From an uncultured Clostridia bacterium (GTDB taxonomy: Bacteria; Bacillota; Clostridia; Christensenellales; Aristaeellaceae), in NCBI GenBank assembly GCA_934636105.1, contig CAKTZR010000002.1, forward strand, positions 233,143 through 297,142: DNA of 64,000 nucleotides, given 5' to 3'. Below the pieces are notes generated by a model. That model worked only from the letters and a program-made list of their open reading frames with translations. It had not been told where the DNA came from and searched no databases. Each line of letters opens with the position of its first letter. Position 1 is the stretch's first letter. Made by a program: the position numbers and the translations under genes. Positions 16,574 through 25,332 of the stretch are shown here, piece by piece.

Positions 16574-17479
16574 TTAGTCCGCCGCCAGCTCGATGTACTG
16601 GGCGATGGTGTCGTAATCGGCCTCGTTCGCCTCGACATAGCCGCTGTGGTTCCAGGTCTTCATGATTTCAAGGCCCTTCTCGTCGGCCGCCATCTTGAGG
16701 AAAGCTTCCTTCACCGCTTCCGCATCATTGTCAGACAGGCGGGTGTTGACCGCAATCGCGTCGTTCGGGATATCGCCGTCGGACAGCTTCGCCACGGAGA
16801 GCAGGCTGTACAGGTCATACGGGTTGCCGCTCTCGTCGAGCACGGCGTTGGCAAACACATAGCGCGCGCCTTCGAACACGAAGCACGCGTCCACCTGACC
16901 GTTGATGACGGCCAGAATCGCGCTCGGGATGGAGGTGATGTTCACCCACGTGCAGGAATCGGTATCAATGCCCGCCATCTTCATTTCGGCGACCGGATAG
17001 ATGTAGCCGGACGCGCTGGAAGCGCCGAGATAGGCGATCGTCTTGCCCGCCAGGCCTTCATAACCGGTGATGCCGGAGTCGGCGCGCACGAGCACTTCCG
17101 CCTTGAAGCTGCCGACCGGCACGCCCGGCATCAGCTGCTCGTTCTCATCGTAATCGTTGAGCGTCGTAGAGAGGATGGCCTTCGCCACGCCCATCTCGCG
17201 CGCCTGCGCGTAGGTCGCCGGCGGCATGATGCCCACATCCACCGTGCCGGACTCCATCGCCTCGACGATGGCGTTGTAGCTGGTGGCGACGGTCATCTTG
17301 ACCGGAATGCCCATCAGTTCGGTCATATACGCGGAAAATTCAGCGGTCGTCGCGTCGGCGGTCTCGGTGTTGGTCGGCACGAACTGAACGTTCAGCTCGG
17401 TCACATCCATATCCGCCAGCGCCGCAGCGCCCAGCATCATCACAAAAACAAAGGTCAGCAGCAGGCAAATCTTCTTCAT
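16574..17479 (-). CDS. phnD: Phosphonate-type ABC importer, solute-binding protein
   Basis: 301 residues. The signal peptide MKKICLLLTFVFVMMLGAAALAD has no lipobox cysteine, so the mature protein should be free or held in some other way. The PhnD fold is evident from FVPTNTETADATTAEF, SYNAIVEAMESGTVDVGIMP and a second-lobe region GKTIAYLGASSASGY. No C-P lyase genes are in the window, so import may serve another substrate class or another locus. It leads the phnD-C-E-E operon from a good promoter. Confidence 0.88.
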   Translation of the reverse strand: MKKICLLLTFVFVMMLGAAALADMDVTELNVQFVPTNTETADATTAEFSAYMTELMGIPVKMTVATSYNAIVEAMESGTVDVGIMPPATYAQAREMGVAKAILSTTLNDYDENEQLMPGVPVGSFKAEVLVRADSGITGYEGLAGKTIAYLGASSASGYIYPVAEMKMAGIDTDSCTWVNITSIPSAILAVINGQVDACFVFEGARYVFANAVLDESGNPYDLYSLLSVAKLSDGDIPNDAIAVNTRLSDNDAEAVKEAFLKMAADEKGLEIMKTWNHSGYVEANEADYDTIAQYIELAAD

Positions 17480-17530
17480 AATCCGATTGCTCCTTTTTCC
17501 TGTTCGGTTGTGGTTTCAAACCTACGCTTC

Positions 17531-17559
17531 ATTATACCGAATCCGTCCCGCAAAATCAA
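17531..17559 (-). promoter_or_regulatory. Promoter of the phn operon
   Basis: Minus strand: TTGATT, 17-base spacer, TATAAT, about 50 bases before phnD. Confidence 0.75.
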
Positions 17560-17618
17560 CCGGGCTTCCGCATTTTGATTTCTTTTTTTCGCATTTTGTT
17601 CGTATTTTTTGCGGAGGT

Positions 17619-17647
17619 TTGACTTTTTCCGCGCGCCGGGGTATGAT
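17619..17647 (+). promoter_or_regulatory. Promoter of the MBL-fold hydrolase gene
   Basis: TTGACT, 17-base spacer, TATGAT, about 30 bases before the start codon. Confidence 0.7.
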
Positions 17648-17676
17648 GAAGTCATCTGAATTTCGGAGGAATCTGC

Positions 17677-18387
17677 ATGGAGCTTCACTTTCTTGGCCGC
17701 GGCGCGGCGTTTTATACGCAGGCGGGCAACACCGCCGCCTATCTGCGGGAGGACGGCCGCCTGCTTCTGCTCGACTGCGGCGAAAGCGTCTTCGCCGAGC
17801 TGCTGCGGCGCAACGTCCTTTCCGGCGTTTCCAGCGTGACTATCGCCCTCTCCCACCTGCACAGCGACCACTGCGGCTCGCTGGGTTCGCTCTGCCATTA
17901 CTGCTATTACATGCTGCATCTCATTCCGCAGATCGTTCTGCCCGCGGACGGCAATTATCGCGCGGAGGTGACCACGCTTCTCCGCCTGTTCGGCGTACAG
18001 GAGAACGCTTATGCCCTTGTGCCGAACGGCGGCGATCTGGGCTTCTCGTCCTTCCGTTCCTTCTCCTATGTCCGCACGCGGCACGCCGAGGGGATGCGCT
18101 GCTTCTCCTTCGTCTTCGAAACCGACGCGGGCGGCGTATTTTACTCAGCGGATACCTGCACGACGGACACACTCGTGGATTTCCTGCAAACACACCCGAA
18201 TTTCGAACGCGTCTATATGGATGCCACCGATGCAGATTATCCCGGCAACGTCCATCTGCCCATCGACCGGATTGCGCAGGTCGTGCCCGCAGAAAAGCGA
18301 AGCCGCGTGTATATGATGCACCTCAACCGTGAATCCTGCATCGAAGCCGGCCAAAAACTGGGGCTGAATGTCGTTTCGATTTCGTGA
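17677..18387 (+). CDS. MBL-fold metallohydrolase (RNase Z/PhnP-like)
   Basis: 236 residues. MELHFLGRGAAFYTQAGNT is followed by the zinc motif SHLHSDHCGSLG near residue 67, then YSADTCTTDTLVDF and MMHLNRES, which supply further ligands. The size and opening match the RNase Z/ElaC and PhnP-type branch of the superfamily. It is divergent from the phn operon. PhnP is a cyclic phosphodiesterase of phosphonate pathways, so a link is possible, but position alone does not prove it. GGAGG lies before the ATG. Confidence 0.83.
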   Translation: MELHFLGRGAAFYTQAGNTAAYLREDGRLLLLDCGESVFAELLRRNVLSGVSSVTIALSHLHSDHCGSLGSLCHYCYYMLHLIPQIVLPADGNYRAEVTTLLRLFGVQENAYALVPNGGDLGFSSFRSFSYVRTRHAEGMRCFSFVFETDAGGVFYSADTCTTDTLVDFLQTHPNFERVYMDATDADYPGNVHLPIDRIAQVVPAEKRSRVYMMHLNRESCIEAGQKLGLNVVSIS

Positions 18388-18404
18388 ATGTAAATAGAGC
18401 CGAT

Positions 18405-18427
18405 GCAGGAGCGCGCATTGCGCGTCC
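18405..18427. repeat. GC-rich palindromic repeat, copy 2
   Basis: The core AGCGCGCATTGCGCGTCC is shared with the copy at 6569-6591. Confidence 0.6.
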
Positions 18428-18451
18428 ACACCAGATTCATAGCAGACAAAA

Positions 18452-18499
18452 ACCGGAGTTATGCGGCCGATTCAGCCGACAACTCCGGTCTTCTTTTGT
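18452..18499. terminator. Bidirectional intrinsic terminator
   Basis: A 9-bp perfect stem ACCGGAGTT/AACTCCGGT with an inner GGC-GCC pairing, followed by CTTCTTTTG. It separates the MBL gene from the oppositely oriented permease gene. Confidence 0.75.
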
Positions 18500-18521
18500 T
18501 TTTTTGGGAAACTTCCGGGCC

Positions 18522-19301
18522 TTACACCACGCTCTGCAAGCCAAGCGTCTTTTCAATCAGCAGCATCACGCCCAGCGTCGCCACCATCATGATGGTCGCC
18601 AGCGCCGCGATGGTCGGGTCAAAATGATACTCGACATAGCCCATAATCTCAATCGGAAGCATGTTCACGCCGGGGCCGGTCAGAAAAGCGGACAGCGACA
18701 CGTTGTTAAACGAGTTAATGATCGCCATGATGCAGGCCGACGCAATGCCGGATTTGATGTTGGGCAGCACGATGTGGAAGAACGTATAGGGCCGCGTCGC
18801 GCCAAGGCTGCATGCGGCTTCCTCCACTGCGAAATCGAAGTTTGCCAGACTGGAGGTCACCACACGCATGATATACGGAATCGAAAGCAGCGTGTGGCCG
18901 ATCAGCAGGCTGGGAATGACCGCCAGATTATACTGATTGACGACATAGCGCAGCATGATGAAGCCAAGCACGATGCACGGAATCAGCACCGGGGACAGGA
19001 ACACCGTCTTAATCGCGTCCTTGCCCTTGAAATCATACCGATTCAGCGCATAAGCGGCGGGCAGGCCGAGCAGCAGAGCAATCGCCGTGCCGCCCAGCGC
19101 GATGAACAGGCTCAGCTTGGCGGCCTTGGCAAAGGCGCTCATCGTGAACACCTGCTGATACCACCGAAGCGTGAAACCCTCGCCCGGGAATTTCAGATAG
19201 TTGGTATCGCTGAAGGAAGCCGCCATGATGACCACCAGCGGCCCGATCAGAAACAGATAGACCAGCACCGTCACCAGAAACAGCAGTTTGTTCTTTTTCA
19301 T
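18522..19301 (-). CDS. PotC-like ABC importer permease
   Basis: 259 residues, six predicted helices (MKKNKLLFLVTVLVYLFLI). The coupling loop is EEAACSLGATRPYTFFHIVL, as in spermidine/putrescine and ferric-type permeases. GGAGG lies 8 bases before the chosen ATG; an upstream in-frame ATG would run back into the binding-protein gene. Last gene of the four-gene importer operon. Confidence 0.87.
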   Translation of the reverse strand: MKKNKLLFLVTVLVYLFLIGPLVVIMAASFSDTNYLKFPGEGFTLRWYQQVFTMSAFAKAAKLSLFIALGGTAIALLLGLPAAYALNRYDFKGKDAIKTVFLSPVLIPCIVLGFIMLRYVVNQYNLAVIPSLLIGHTLLSIPYIMRVVTSSLANFDFAVEEAACSLGATRPYTFFHIVLPNIKSGIASACIMAIINSFNNVSLSAFLTGPGVNMLPIEIMGYVEYHFDPTIAALATIMMVATLGVMLLIEKTLGLQSVV

Positions 19302-19329
19302 CAAAGAAGCCTCCTTTGCGATACGCAGT

Positions 19330-20379
19330 TTATTGCACGGAGAAGATGGCGTTCCAGCTGGCAATCCAGTCGGCCTGATGGGCGGCAATCACGTTCCAAT
19401 CCGGCAGCTTGAGGTTCGCAATCATGTCCTCTCCATAGGTGAAGTTGGCGGACTGCTCGGCGGTCAGCTCAACATCCGGGCGAACCGGCGCATCGACGCC
19501 GTCCAGCGCCTCGGCCAGCTGCACGTCATGGCTGAGATAGAAATCGATGAACGCTTCGGCCAGTTCCTTGTTCTCGCAGCCCTTGACGATGTTGAGCATG
19601 TTGTAGCCGGAGAAGGAGCCTTCGGTCGGATCAACCCAGATGTAATCCGGGTTCGCGTTCTTGGCGGTGGTGTAGCTGTAATCCAGCAGCACGGCGACGC
19701 TGATTTCGCCCTGATTGAGCATGGTGATGGTGTCGTTGGCGCTGGTCCAAGTCTTGACGACGTTCGGCTTCAGCTCGGCCAGCTTGGCGAATATGGCTTC
19801 GTCGTCCTTGCCCGGCTCAAGACCGAACGCGGCGGCCGTCGCATAGTAGAACAGCGGGCCGGAGGTCGTGGTCATTTCCGGCACGGCAATGCTGTCCGCC
19901 AGTTCCGGATTCCACAGATCCGCCCAGCTCTTGATCTCGACGTCGCAGAACGCGCTGTCGTAGACAATGCCCAGACGGTTGAAGGTGTAGGCCGGGCCGT
20001 AACCCTCGCCCATCGGCGCGCGGGCGTTCTCGTAGATGCCCTCGATGTTGGACAGCTTGCTGGAGTCGAACGTCTCAAGCACGCCCGCTTCCTTGAGCTG
20101 ATCGACGAACATATCGCCGATGATGACCACGTCATAGTCGTCCGGGGACTCGATGATCTTGGTCACGCGCTCCGGGTTGCGGCCGGTGTCCACGACGAGC
20201 TTCGCGCCGGTGGCTTCCTCAAACGGATCATAGATGTTCTTCTGGAGCAGTTCAGCGTTGAAGCTGAAGGTGCTGATGGTCAGCGTCTGGCCGGCGAAGG
20301 GCTTATCCTCGGCGACGGCGCAGAACGACAGGCTCGCGATCACGAGCAGGGTAACAAGCAGGGTGACAAACTTTTTCAT
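19330..20379 (-). CDS. PotD-like ABC importer solute-binding protein
   Basis: 349 residues. The signal peptide MKKFVTLLVTLLVIASLSFCAVAED ends in AVA; the cysteine present is four residues before the cut and not a lipobox. The mature part has the two-lobe pattern of COG0687 (DVVIIGDMFVDQLKEAG, YTFNRLGIVYDS, NMLNIVKGCENKELA). The ligand could be a polyamine or another small cation or chelate; the residues that would distinguish them are not clear. The neighbouring deaminase and AbgA-like hydrolase hint at a nitrogen compound. Confidence 0.85.
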   Translation of the reverse strand: MKKFVTLLVTLLVIASLSFCAVAEDKPFAGQTLTISTFSFNAELLQKNIYDPFEEATGAKLVVDTGRNPERVTKIIESPDDYDVVIIGDMFVDQLKEAGVLETFDSSKLSNIEGIYENARAPMGEGYGPAYTFNRLGIVYDSAFCDVEIKSWADLWNPELADSIAVPEMTTTSGPLFYYATAAAFGLEPGKDDEAIFAKLAELKPNVVKTWTSANDTITMLNQGEISVAVLLDYSYTTAKNANPDYIWVDPTEGSFSGYNMLNIVKGCENKELAEAFIDFYLSHDVQLAEALDGVDAPVRPDVELTAEQSANFTYGEDMIANLKLPDWNVIAAHQADWIASWNAIFSVQ

Positions 20380-20397
20380 GATTTTTCTCCTCTCCTG

Positions 20398-21435
20398 TTA
20401 GCCAATGAGTTTAATTTTATTCTCAGTCAGCACGAGCGTCACCGCCGTGCCGATCGGGAAGGCCTGGGTTTGATCCGCGCTGACGACGAACTCGCCGATG
20501 GCGGTCTTGACGTTAAGCTGGTTGTGACGGCCGAGGAACGTACTGACCATCACCTCGCCGGGGATGGCGTTCGCCCCCTTCTCCCCTGCCGGGCGAACCT
20601 GCACATCCTCCGGGCGGATGCAGCCCTTGAAGCGCTCGCCGGGCTTCTGATCCGCCACGCGGATGGCCGTGCCGTCCGCCGCAGCGAAGCCGCCGTCCTG
20701 CGCACGCGTCAATTCAAAGAAGTTTTCAAAGCCGACGAACCGGGCGATGAACTCGGTGTTCGGGCTGTTGTAAATGGTGCTCGGCGCATCCATCTGCTCG
20801 ATGACGCCCTTGTTCATGATGGCGACCTTATCGCTGATGGCGAAGCACTCCTCCTGGTCGTGCGTGACATAAATCGCAGTGAAGCCCAGCTCCTGCTGAA
20901 TGCGGCGGATCTCCACGCGCATCTTCACGCGCAGCTTCGCGTCGAGGTTGGAGAGCGGCTCGTCAAAGAGCATCAAATCCGGCTTGATGACCATCGCGCG
21001 CGCCAGGGCCACGCGCTGACGCTGGCCGCCGCTCATCTCGCGCGGATAGCGGTTCTCAAAGCCCTCCAGATCGACGAGCTTCAGCATCTGCATCACATCG
21101 CGCTGAATCGTCGCCTTATCCAGCTTGCGCATCTTGAGGCCGAAGGCCACGTTGTCAAACACGGTCATGTGCGGAAAGAGCGCATAGCTCTGGAAAACAA
21201 AGCCGAAATTGCGCTTGTGCAGCGGCACATGGGTGTAATCCTTGCCGTTAAAGCTGATCGTGCCCTGCATCGGCTCGGAGAAACCCGCAATCAGGCGCAG
21301 GGTCGTCGTCTTGCCGCAGCCGGAGGAACCGAGCAGGCTGACAAACTCGCCGCGCTCCACATTCAGGTTGAAGTCGCGCAGAATCACGTTCTGGCCGTAT
21401 CCGGCGGTAATCCCTTTCAATTCAAGCAGCGCCAT
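20398..21435 (-). CDS. PotA-like ABC importer ATPase
   Basis: 345 residues. Walker A GSSGCGKTTTLRL near residue 34, signature MSGGQRQRVALARA, Walker B LMLFDEPLSNLD and the H-loop YVTHDQEE are all intact. A C-terminal TOBE-like domain of about 100 residues (IRPEDVQVRPAGEKG) is typical of the PotA/FbpC/MalK branch. It is placed 15 bases after the PotB-like gene. Confidence 0.9.
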   Translation of the reverse strand: MALLELKGITAGYGQNVILRDFNLNVERGEFVSLLGSSGCGKTTTLRLIAGFSEPMQGTISFNGKDYTHVPLHKRNFGFVFQSYALFPHMTVFDNVAFGLKMRKLDKATIQRDVMQMLKLVDLEGFENRYPREMSGGQRQRVALARAMVIKPDLMLFDEPLSNLDAKLRVKMRVEIRRIQQELGFTAIYVTHDQEECFAISDKVAIMNKGVIEQMDAPSTIYNSPNTEFIARFVGFENFFELTRAQDGGFAAADGTAIRVADQKPGERFKGCIRPEDVQVRPAGEKGANAIPGEVMVSTFLGRHNQLNVKTAIGEFVVSADQTQAFPIGTAVTLVLTENKIKLIG

Positions 21436-21450
21436 GTTCGCTTCTCCTCC

Positions 21451-22308
21451 TTACGCCATCGGGTTGATCTTTCGGCTCAAGGCGTTAAATACGCCGGAAA
21501 TCATCATCGTCACCACGATCATCACGACCGCCACGACGGAGGCCTGCGTCCAGTCGCGCAGGCTCATCGCGTATTGATAAATCATCGTCGCCAGCACGCG
21601 GGTATCCGTGCCGCCGAGCAGCTGCGGCGTGGTATAAGCCGTCATGCAGCCGGTAAACACGAGCACGCTGCCCGTCACCAAACCGGAAATGCTCAGCGGG
21701 AAAACGACGTGGAAGAACGCGCCGAGCTTCGTCGCGCCAAGGCTCCCCGCCGCTTCGCTCAAGTCGTCCGGGATGTGATCCATCACGCCGATGAGCGAAA
21801 GGATCATCAGCGGCAAAAACAGCTGCACAAAACCGACCGTCATCGAAAAATCATTGTAAAGCAGGCTCTGCGGCTTGGCGAAGATGCCCAGCGACACCAG
21901 CGCGCTGTTGACAATGCCCTTCTTGCCGAGGATAACCATCCAGCTGAACGAGCGGATGACCGGGCTGGTGAACATCGGAAACACGGCGAACGCCATCATC
22001 ATGCCCTTGTGCTTGGAATGCTTGGCGATGTAATACGCCGTCGGGAAGCCGAGCAGCGCGCAGACCGCCGTGCTCAACAGGCTCAGCCGCAGGCTGCGCA
22101 CGAAAACCTGCTGGAAATACGCATCCCCAAAGAGTGCAAAATAGGAAGACAGGGAAAAATGCTCGTCCGGGAAAAATGAAGTCAGACAGAGCGAAAACAG
22201 CGGAATGAGCATGAAAAACACGACAAACAGCACGCCGGGCAGCACCAGCGCCGCCGCAATCCAACGATTCTTTCGATTCACCGAAGGTTTCACCCTTTCC
22301 GCAGACAT
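21451..22308 (-). CDS. PotB-like ABC importer permease
   Basis: 285 residues with six helices; the coupling loop is SEAAGSLGATKLGAFFHVVF. The ATG at the 5' limit lies only about 17 bases from the expected transcription start and has no Shine-Dalgarno sequence. A GTG five codons in, behind GCGGAAAGG, is an alternative. First gene of the permease-ATPase-binding protein-permease operon. Confidence 0.85.
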   Translation of the reverse strand: MSAERVKPSVNRKNRWIAAALVLPGVLFVVFFMLIPLFSLCLTSFFPDEHFSLSSYFALFGDAYFQQVFVRSLRLSLLSTAVCALLGFPTAYYIAKHSKHKGMMMAFAVFPMFTSPVIRSFSWMVILGKKGIVNSALVSLGIFAKPQSLLYNDFSMTVGFVQLFLPLMILSLIGVMDHIPDDLSEAAGSLGATKLGAFFHVVFPLSISGLVTGSVLVFTGCMTAYTTPQLLGGTDTRVLATMIYQYAMSLRDWTQASVVAVVMIVVTMMISGVFNALSRKINPMA

Positions 22309-22331
22309 AATGTTCGGTAAAAATGCGATTC

Positions 22332-22360
22332 ATTTTAGCATAAAGCGCGGAATGTGTCAA
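22332..22360 (-). promoter_or_regulatory. Promoter of the Pot-type importer operon
   Basis: Minus strand: TTGACA, 17-base spacer, TAAAAT. Very close to the first ATG, giving a very short leader. Confidence 0.8.
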
Positions 22361-22449
22361 TTCTTCTTCGACTTTTTTCGGAAAAATATTCGATTTTCCT
22401 TCTTTAGCCCGTAAATGTTCGTATTTCTGCTTTCTATCTTTTATCCGGG

Positions 22450-22516
22450 CGAAGCAGGCAGGAGTCTGAGGGCTTAGCCCTCAGGCGGGTTTGGGCGGCA
22501 GCCCAACGTCTCCTCG
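22450..22516. repeat. Short-hairpin repeat cluster
   Basis: CTGAGGGCTTAGCCCTCAG and TTGGGCGGCAGCCCAA lie in tandem, joined by GCGGG and ended by ACGTCTCC. On the minus strand they follow the MtaD-like gene and could act as a 3'-end structure. Confidence 0.55.
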
Positions 22517-22520
22517 TCCT

Positions 22521-23834
22521 TTAGATGATGTCCGCGTATTTCGCGGCGCTCTGCATGAACGGCCTCATCTGCTCCAACAGCTTCGCTTTCGCTTCATCCA
22601 TGTCCAGCCGCGTCAGCTTCCCGCCGCGCACCAGCACGTTTCCGGAGGCCATCACCAGGCTCACATCCGAGCTGTTCGCGCCGTAAACCAGCGCCGAATA
22701 CGGATTATACACCGGGAACATATGCGGCGCATCCACGCTGACCAGCACCATATCCGCCCGCAGACCGGGGCGAAGCCGGCCAAACTCATTTCCCGCGCAC
22801 AGGGCTTCCGCGCCGCCCCGCGTCGCCGCGCGCACGATCTCCTTCGCCGGGAAAAGCGCCCGGTCGTGGTTCGCCGTCTTGTGCGCATCCGCAAACAGGC
22901 GCATCTGATCGAACAGGCTCAACGTGTTGCCGGAGGACGGTCCGTCCGTGCCGAGTCCGAAGCGAATGCCCGCGCGCGCCGCCGCCGCCATCGGCGCCAC
23001 GCCCTTGCCCGCCTTCGTGTTGCTGCCGATGCAGTGCGCAATCGCCGCGTTTCCTTCCGCCAGCATTGCGATATCCTCCGCCGTCAGATGGATGCAGTGC
23101 CCGGCCAGCAGCCGCTCGTTCACCGCGCCGATTCGCTTCAAATAACTCGTCGGCGTTTCCCCGCGCTCGGCAAAGAACTTCATCTCATAATCCATTTCGC
23201 TCGCATGCAGGGTGAACAGCGTGTTCCGTTCGGCGGCCAGCTCCACGCCCGCGCGCAGAAGCGCTTCGTCGCAGGTCGTCGTGCCGTGCGGCGCAACGAT
23301 CGGGCGCACCAGCTCCTCTCCGCGCCACGTGTCAAACATCCGCTTCGCGATTTCAAGCCCGCCGCCGGGCTGCGCGCTGTCGCACGTCGGCTGGCTGATG
23401 AGCGTTTCGCCGAGATAACCGCGCAGGCCCGTCTGCACGCATGCGCGCCCCACCTCGTCTTCAAAATAATACATGTCCACGAACGTCGTCACGCCCGCGA
23501 GCAGCATCTCCCCGATGCCGAACACCGCGCCGCGATAGACCAACTCGCGCGTCATCGCTTCGTTTTCCAGCGGGAACAGGAACCGGCGCAGCCTGTCCGG
23601 GCAGTCGTCGCCCATCGTGCGGAACGGCACCATCGACACATGGCAGTGCGTGTTCACAAAGCCCGGAAGCAGAATGCCGCCGCGCGCGTCAATCCGCTCG
23701 TCCGCTTCGCCCGTAAACTGCCCCTCGCCCACCTCGGCGATATCCTTTCCGTCCGTCAGCACATAGCCCCGGTTCAGCACGCGCATGTCATCGTCCATCG
23801 TCAGGACAATGGCGTTTTCAATCAGTGTTTTCAT
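22521..23834 (-). CDS. Amidohydrolase/deaminase, MtaD (MTA/SAH deaminase)-like
   Basis: 437 residues. The metal and catalytic motifs of the 5-methylthioadenosine/S-adenosylhomocysteine deaminase-related group are present: GFVNTHCHVSM near residue 65, TLHASEMDYEM, LLAGHCIHL, HCIGSNTKAGKG and FGLGTDGPSSGNTLS. It may deaminate a purine, pterin or related ring; the exact substrate is not readable. GGAG lies 7 bases before the ATG. It overlaps the end of the AbgA-like gene by 17 bases, so the two are translated together. Confidence 0.85.
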   Translation of the reverse strand: MKTLIENAIVLTMDDDMRVLNRGYVLTDGKDIAEVGEGQFTGEADERIDARGGILLPGFVNTHCHVSMVPFRTMGDDCPDRLRRFLFPLENEAMTRELVYRGAVFGIGEMLLAGVTTFVDMYYFEDEVGRACVQTGLRGYLGETLISQPTCDSAQPGGGLEIAKRMFDTWRGEELVRPIVAPHGTTTCDEALLRAGVELAAERNTLFTLHASEMDYEMKFFAERGETPTSYLKRIGAVNERLLAGHCIHLTAEDIAMLAEGNAAIAHCIGSNTKAGKGVAPMAAAARAGIRFGLGTDGPSSGNTLSLFDQMRLFADAHKTANHDRALFPAKEIVRAATRGGAEALCAGNEFGRLRPGLRADMVLVSVDAPHMFPVYNPYSALVYGANSSDVSLVMASGNVLVRGGKLTRLDMDEAKAKLLEQMRPFMQSAAKYADII

Positions 23835-25161
23835 TGTTGTTCTCCTGCATCTCACCCATCGCCGCCGCGCAGAACACGGCCACGCTTCGGCCCAAAACCG
23901 CTTCGTCAAAATCAAACGTCACCGTATGCTGTGCGCCTGCCATATTCGTCATCGCGCGCATATAGGTCGCCTGTCCGCCGTGCGCCTGCACGCGATTCAT
24001 CATCACGGAAACATCGTCGCTGCCCCAGTTTTTGGCGTTCTGTTCGGTGGAAAGGGTCAGCTTCGGCAGATCGCGGCGGATGACGCGCCCGACGCGCTCG
24101 ATGAGCTGCGCGTCGCTGTGCTGTCCCTCCGCCATGCCCATGACCGTCATCTCGCACGTGCAGCCCTGCATGGCCGCCGCGCTTTGGCAGATTTCCTTCG
24201 TGCGCGCCATCATGAATTGGTTGATCTCCGTCGTTTCGCCGCGCACCTCCAGCTGCATCAGCGCATGATCCGGCACCACGTTTCGCCCCGAACCCGCGCG
24301 CAGCGTGCCGACGTTGATGAAGCTCTGCCCGCCGCCGTGTCGCGGAATCGCATGCAGCGCCAGCGTCGCGGAAGCCGCCGCCAGCAGCGCGTTTTTGCCC
24401 TGTTCCGGAAAGCCGCCCGCGTGCGCCGCGCGCCCGGTGAAGGCTACGTCGTATTTCGTCGTCGCCAGACTGCCCCACGTGCCGACCGTCACATCGCCGT
24501 CGTCCGCCTTGCCCGTCGGCGCGACGTGCGAAGCCAGCAACACATCCACGTCGTCCAGCCAGCCGTTTTCCACAATGGCATACGCCCCGCGCACGCCTTC
24601 CTCCGCGGGCTGGAAGATCAGCTTCACCGTGCCGTGCAGCGCATCCCGGTGCGCCATCAGAATGCGCGCAACCCCCAGGCCGATGGCCGCGTGGCCGTCG
24701 TGGCCGCACGCATGCATCATGCCGGGATTCTCGCTCGCAAAGCCCTCCCGCGTCGGCCTGTGCATATTCAAGGGGCATTCCGTCATCGGCAAAGCGTCAA
24801 TGTCAAACCGCATCGCGACCGTCGGCCCTTCGCCGCACCGCAGTACGGCAATCACGCCCGTGTAGCCCGCGCGAACGTCCGCCGTCAGTTCCTCCTCCGG
24901 CGCGCCCTGTGCAAGCGCCCGCTCGGCCTGCGCCGCCAGAACCTGCGCATCCGGCAGGCCGAGCCGCGCGCCCTCCTTGCAGACCGCACGCCCGGTGTAG
25001 ATTTCATACCCCAGCGCCCGCAGTTTTCTGGCAAGGATCGCCGTCGTCCGCATCTCCAGCCAGCCCGTCTCCGGATGACGATGCAGATCGCGGCGAATGC
25101 GGACCAAATCCGACTGCATCGCGTCAATCTCTTTCTGTATCTGCTCAAATTTGATTTCCAT
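23818..25161 (-). CDS. M20-family amidohydrolase, AbgA (p-aminobenzoyl-glutamate hydrolase A)-like
   Basis: 447 residues. Motifs run parallel to AbgA over most of the length: RRDLHRHPETGWLEMRT, FASENPGMMHACGHDGH (metal site), LIFQPAEEGVRGA, GSLATTKYDVAFTGRAAHAG, GSGRNVVP and FDFDEAVLGRSVAVF. AbgA normally works with AbgB on p-aminobenzoyl-glutamate, a folate breakdown product. No AbgB is nearby, so the protein may act alone or on another acyl-amino acid. I start at the second ATG, which is 9 bases after GGGGG. First gene of a pair with the deaminase. Confidence 0.83.
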   Translation of the reverse strand: MEIKFEQIQKEIDAMQSDLVRIRRDLHRHPETGWLEMRTTAILARKLRALGYEIYTGRAVCKEGARLGLPDAQVLAAQAERALAQGAPEEELTADVRAGYTGVIAVLRCGEGPTVAMRFDIDALPMTECPLNMHRPTREGFASENPGMMHACGHDGHAAIGLGVARILMAHRDALHGTVKLIFQPAEEGVRGAYAIVENGWLDDVDVLLASHVAPTGKADDGDVTVGTWGSLATTKYDVAFTGRAAHAGGFPEQGKNALLAAASATLALHAIPRHGGGQSFINVGTLRAGSGRNVVPDHALMQLEVRGETTEINQFMMARTKEICQSAAAMQGCTCEMTVMGMAEGQHSDAQLIERVGRVIRRDLPKLTLSTEQNAKNWGSDDVSVMMNRVQAHGGQATYMRAMTNMAGAQHTVTFDFDEAVLGRSVAVFCAAAMGEMQENNNENTD

Positions 25162-25180
25162 AATATCCATCCCCCTATTC

Positions 25181-25251
25181 GGGAGGTCTTGGAACCTCAG
25201 GTTCCAAGCAGAGCTCGAGACAGAGTCTCGAACGTCCCCCTCCCCGCCTTC
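25181..25251. repeat. Short-hairpin repeat cluster
   Basis: CTTGGAACCTCAGGTTCCAAG and CGAGACAGAGTCTCG lie in tandem, followed by AACGTCCCCC. They are upstream of the AbgA-like gene on its leader side. Confidence 0.55.
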
Positions 25252-25272
25252 TATACCCCAAATATATCATAA

Positions 25273-25301
25273 TTGACGCGCGGCTTCAAGGGGCGTATAC
25301 T
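25273..25301 (+). promoter_or_regulatory. Promoter of the PfkB kinase gene
   Basis: TTGACG, 17-base spacer, TATACT, 32 bases before the start codon. Confidence 0.72.
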
Positions 25302-25332
25302 GATATTATTCTTGCTGCCAGCGGAGGAAAAT

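Noticed and set aside
19288..22179. A 963-codon plus-strand frame antisense to the Pot-type importer
   Set aside because: Same artefact; the minus strand carries intact importer genes with promoter and ribosome binding sites.
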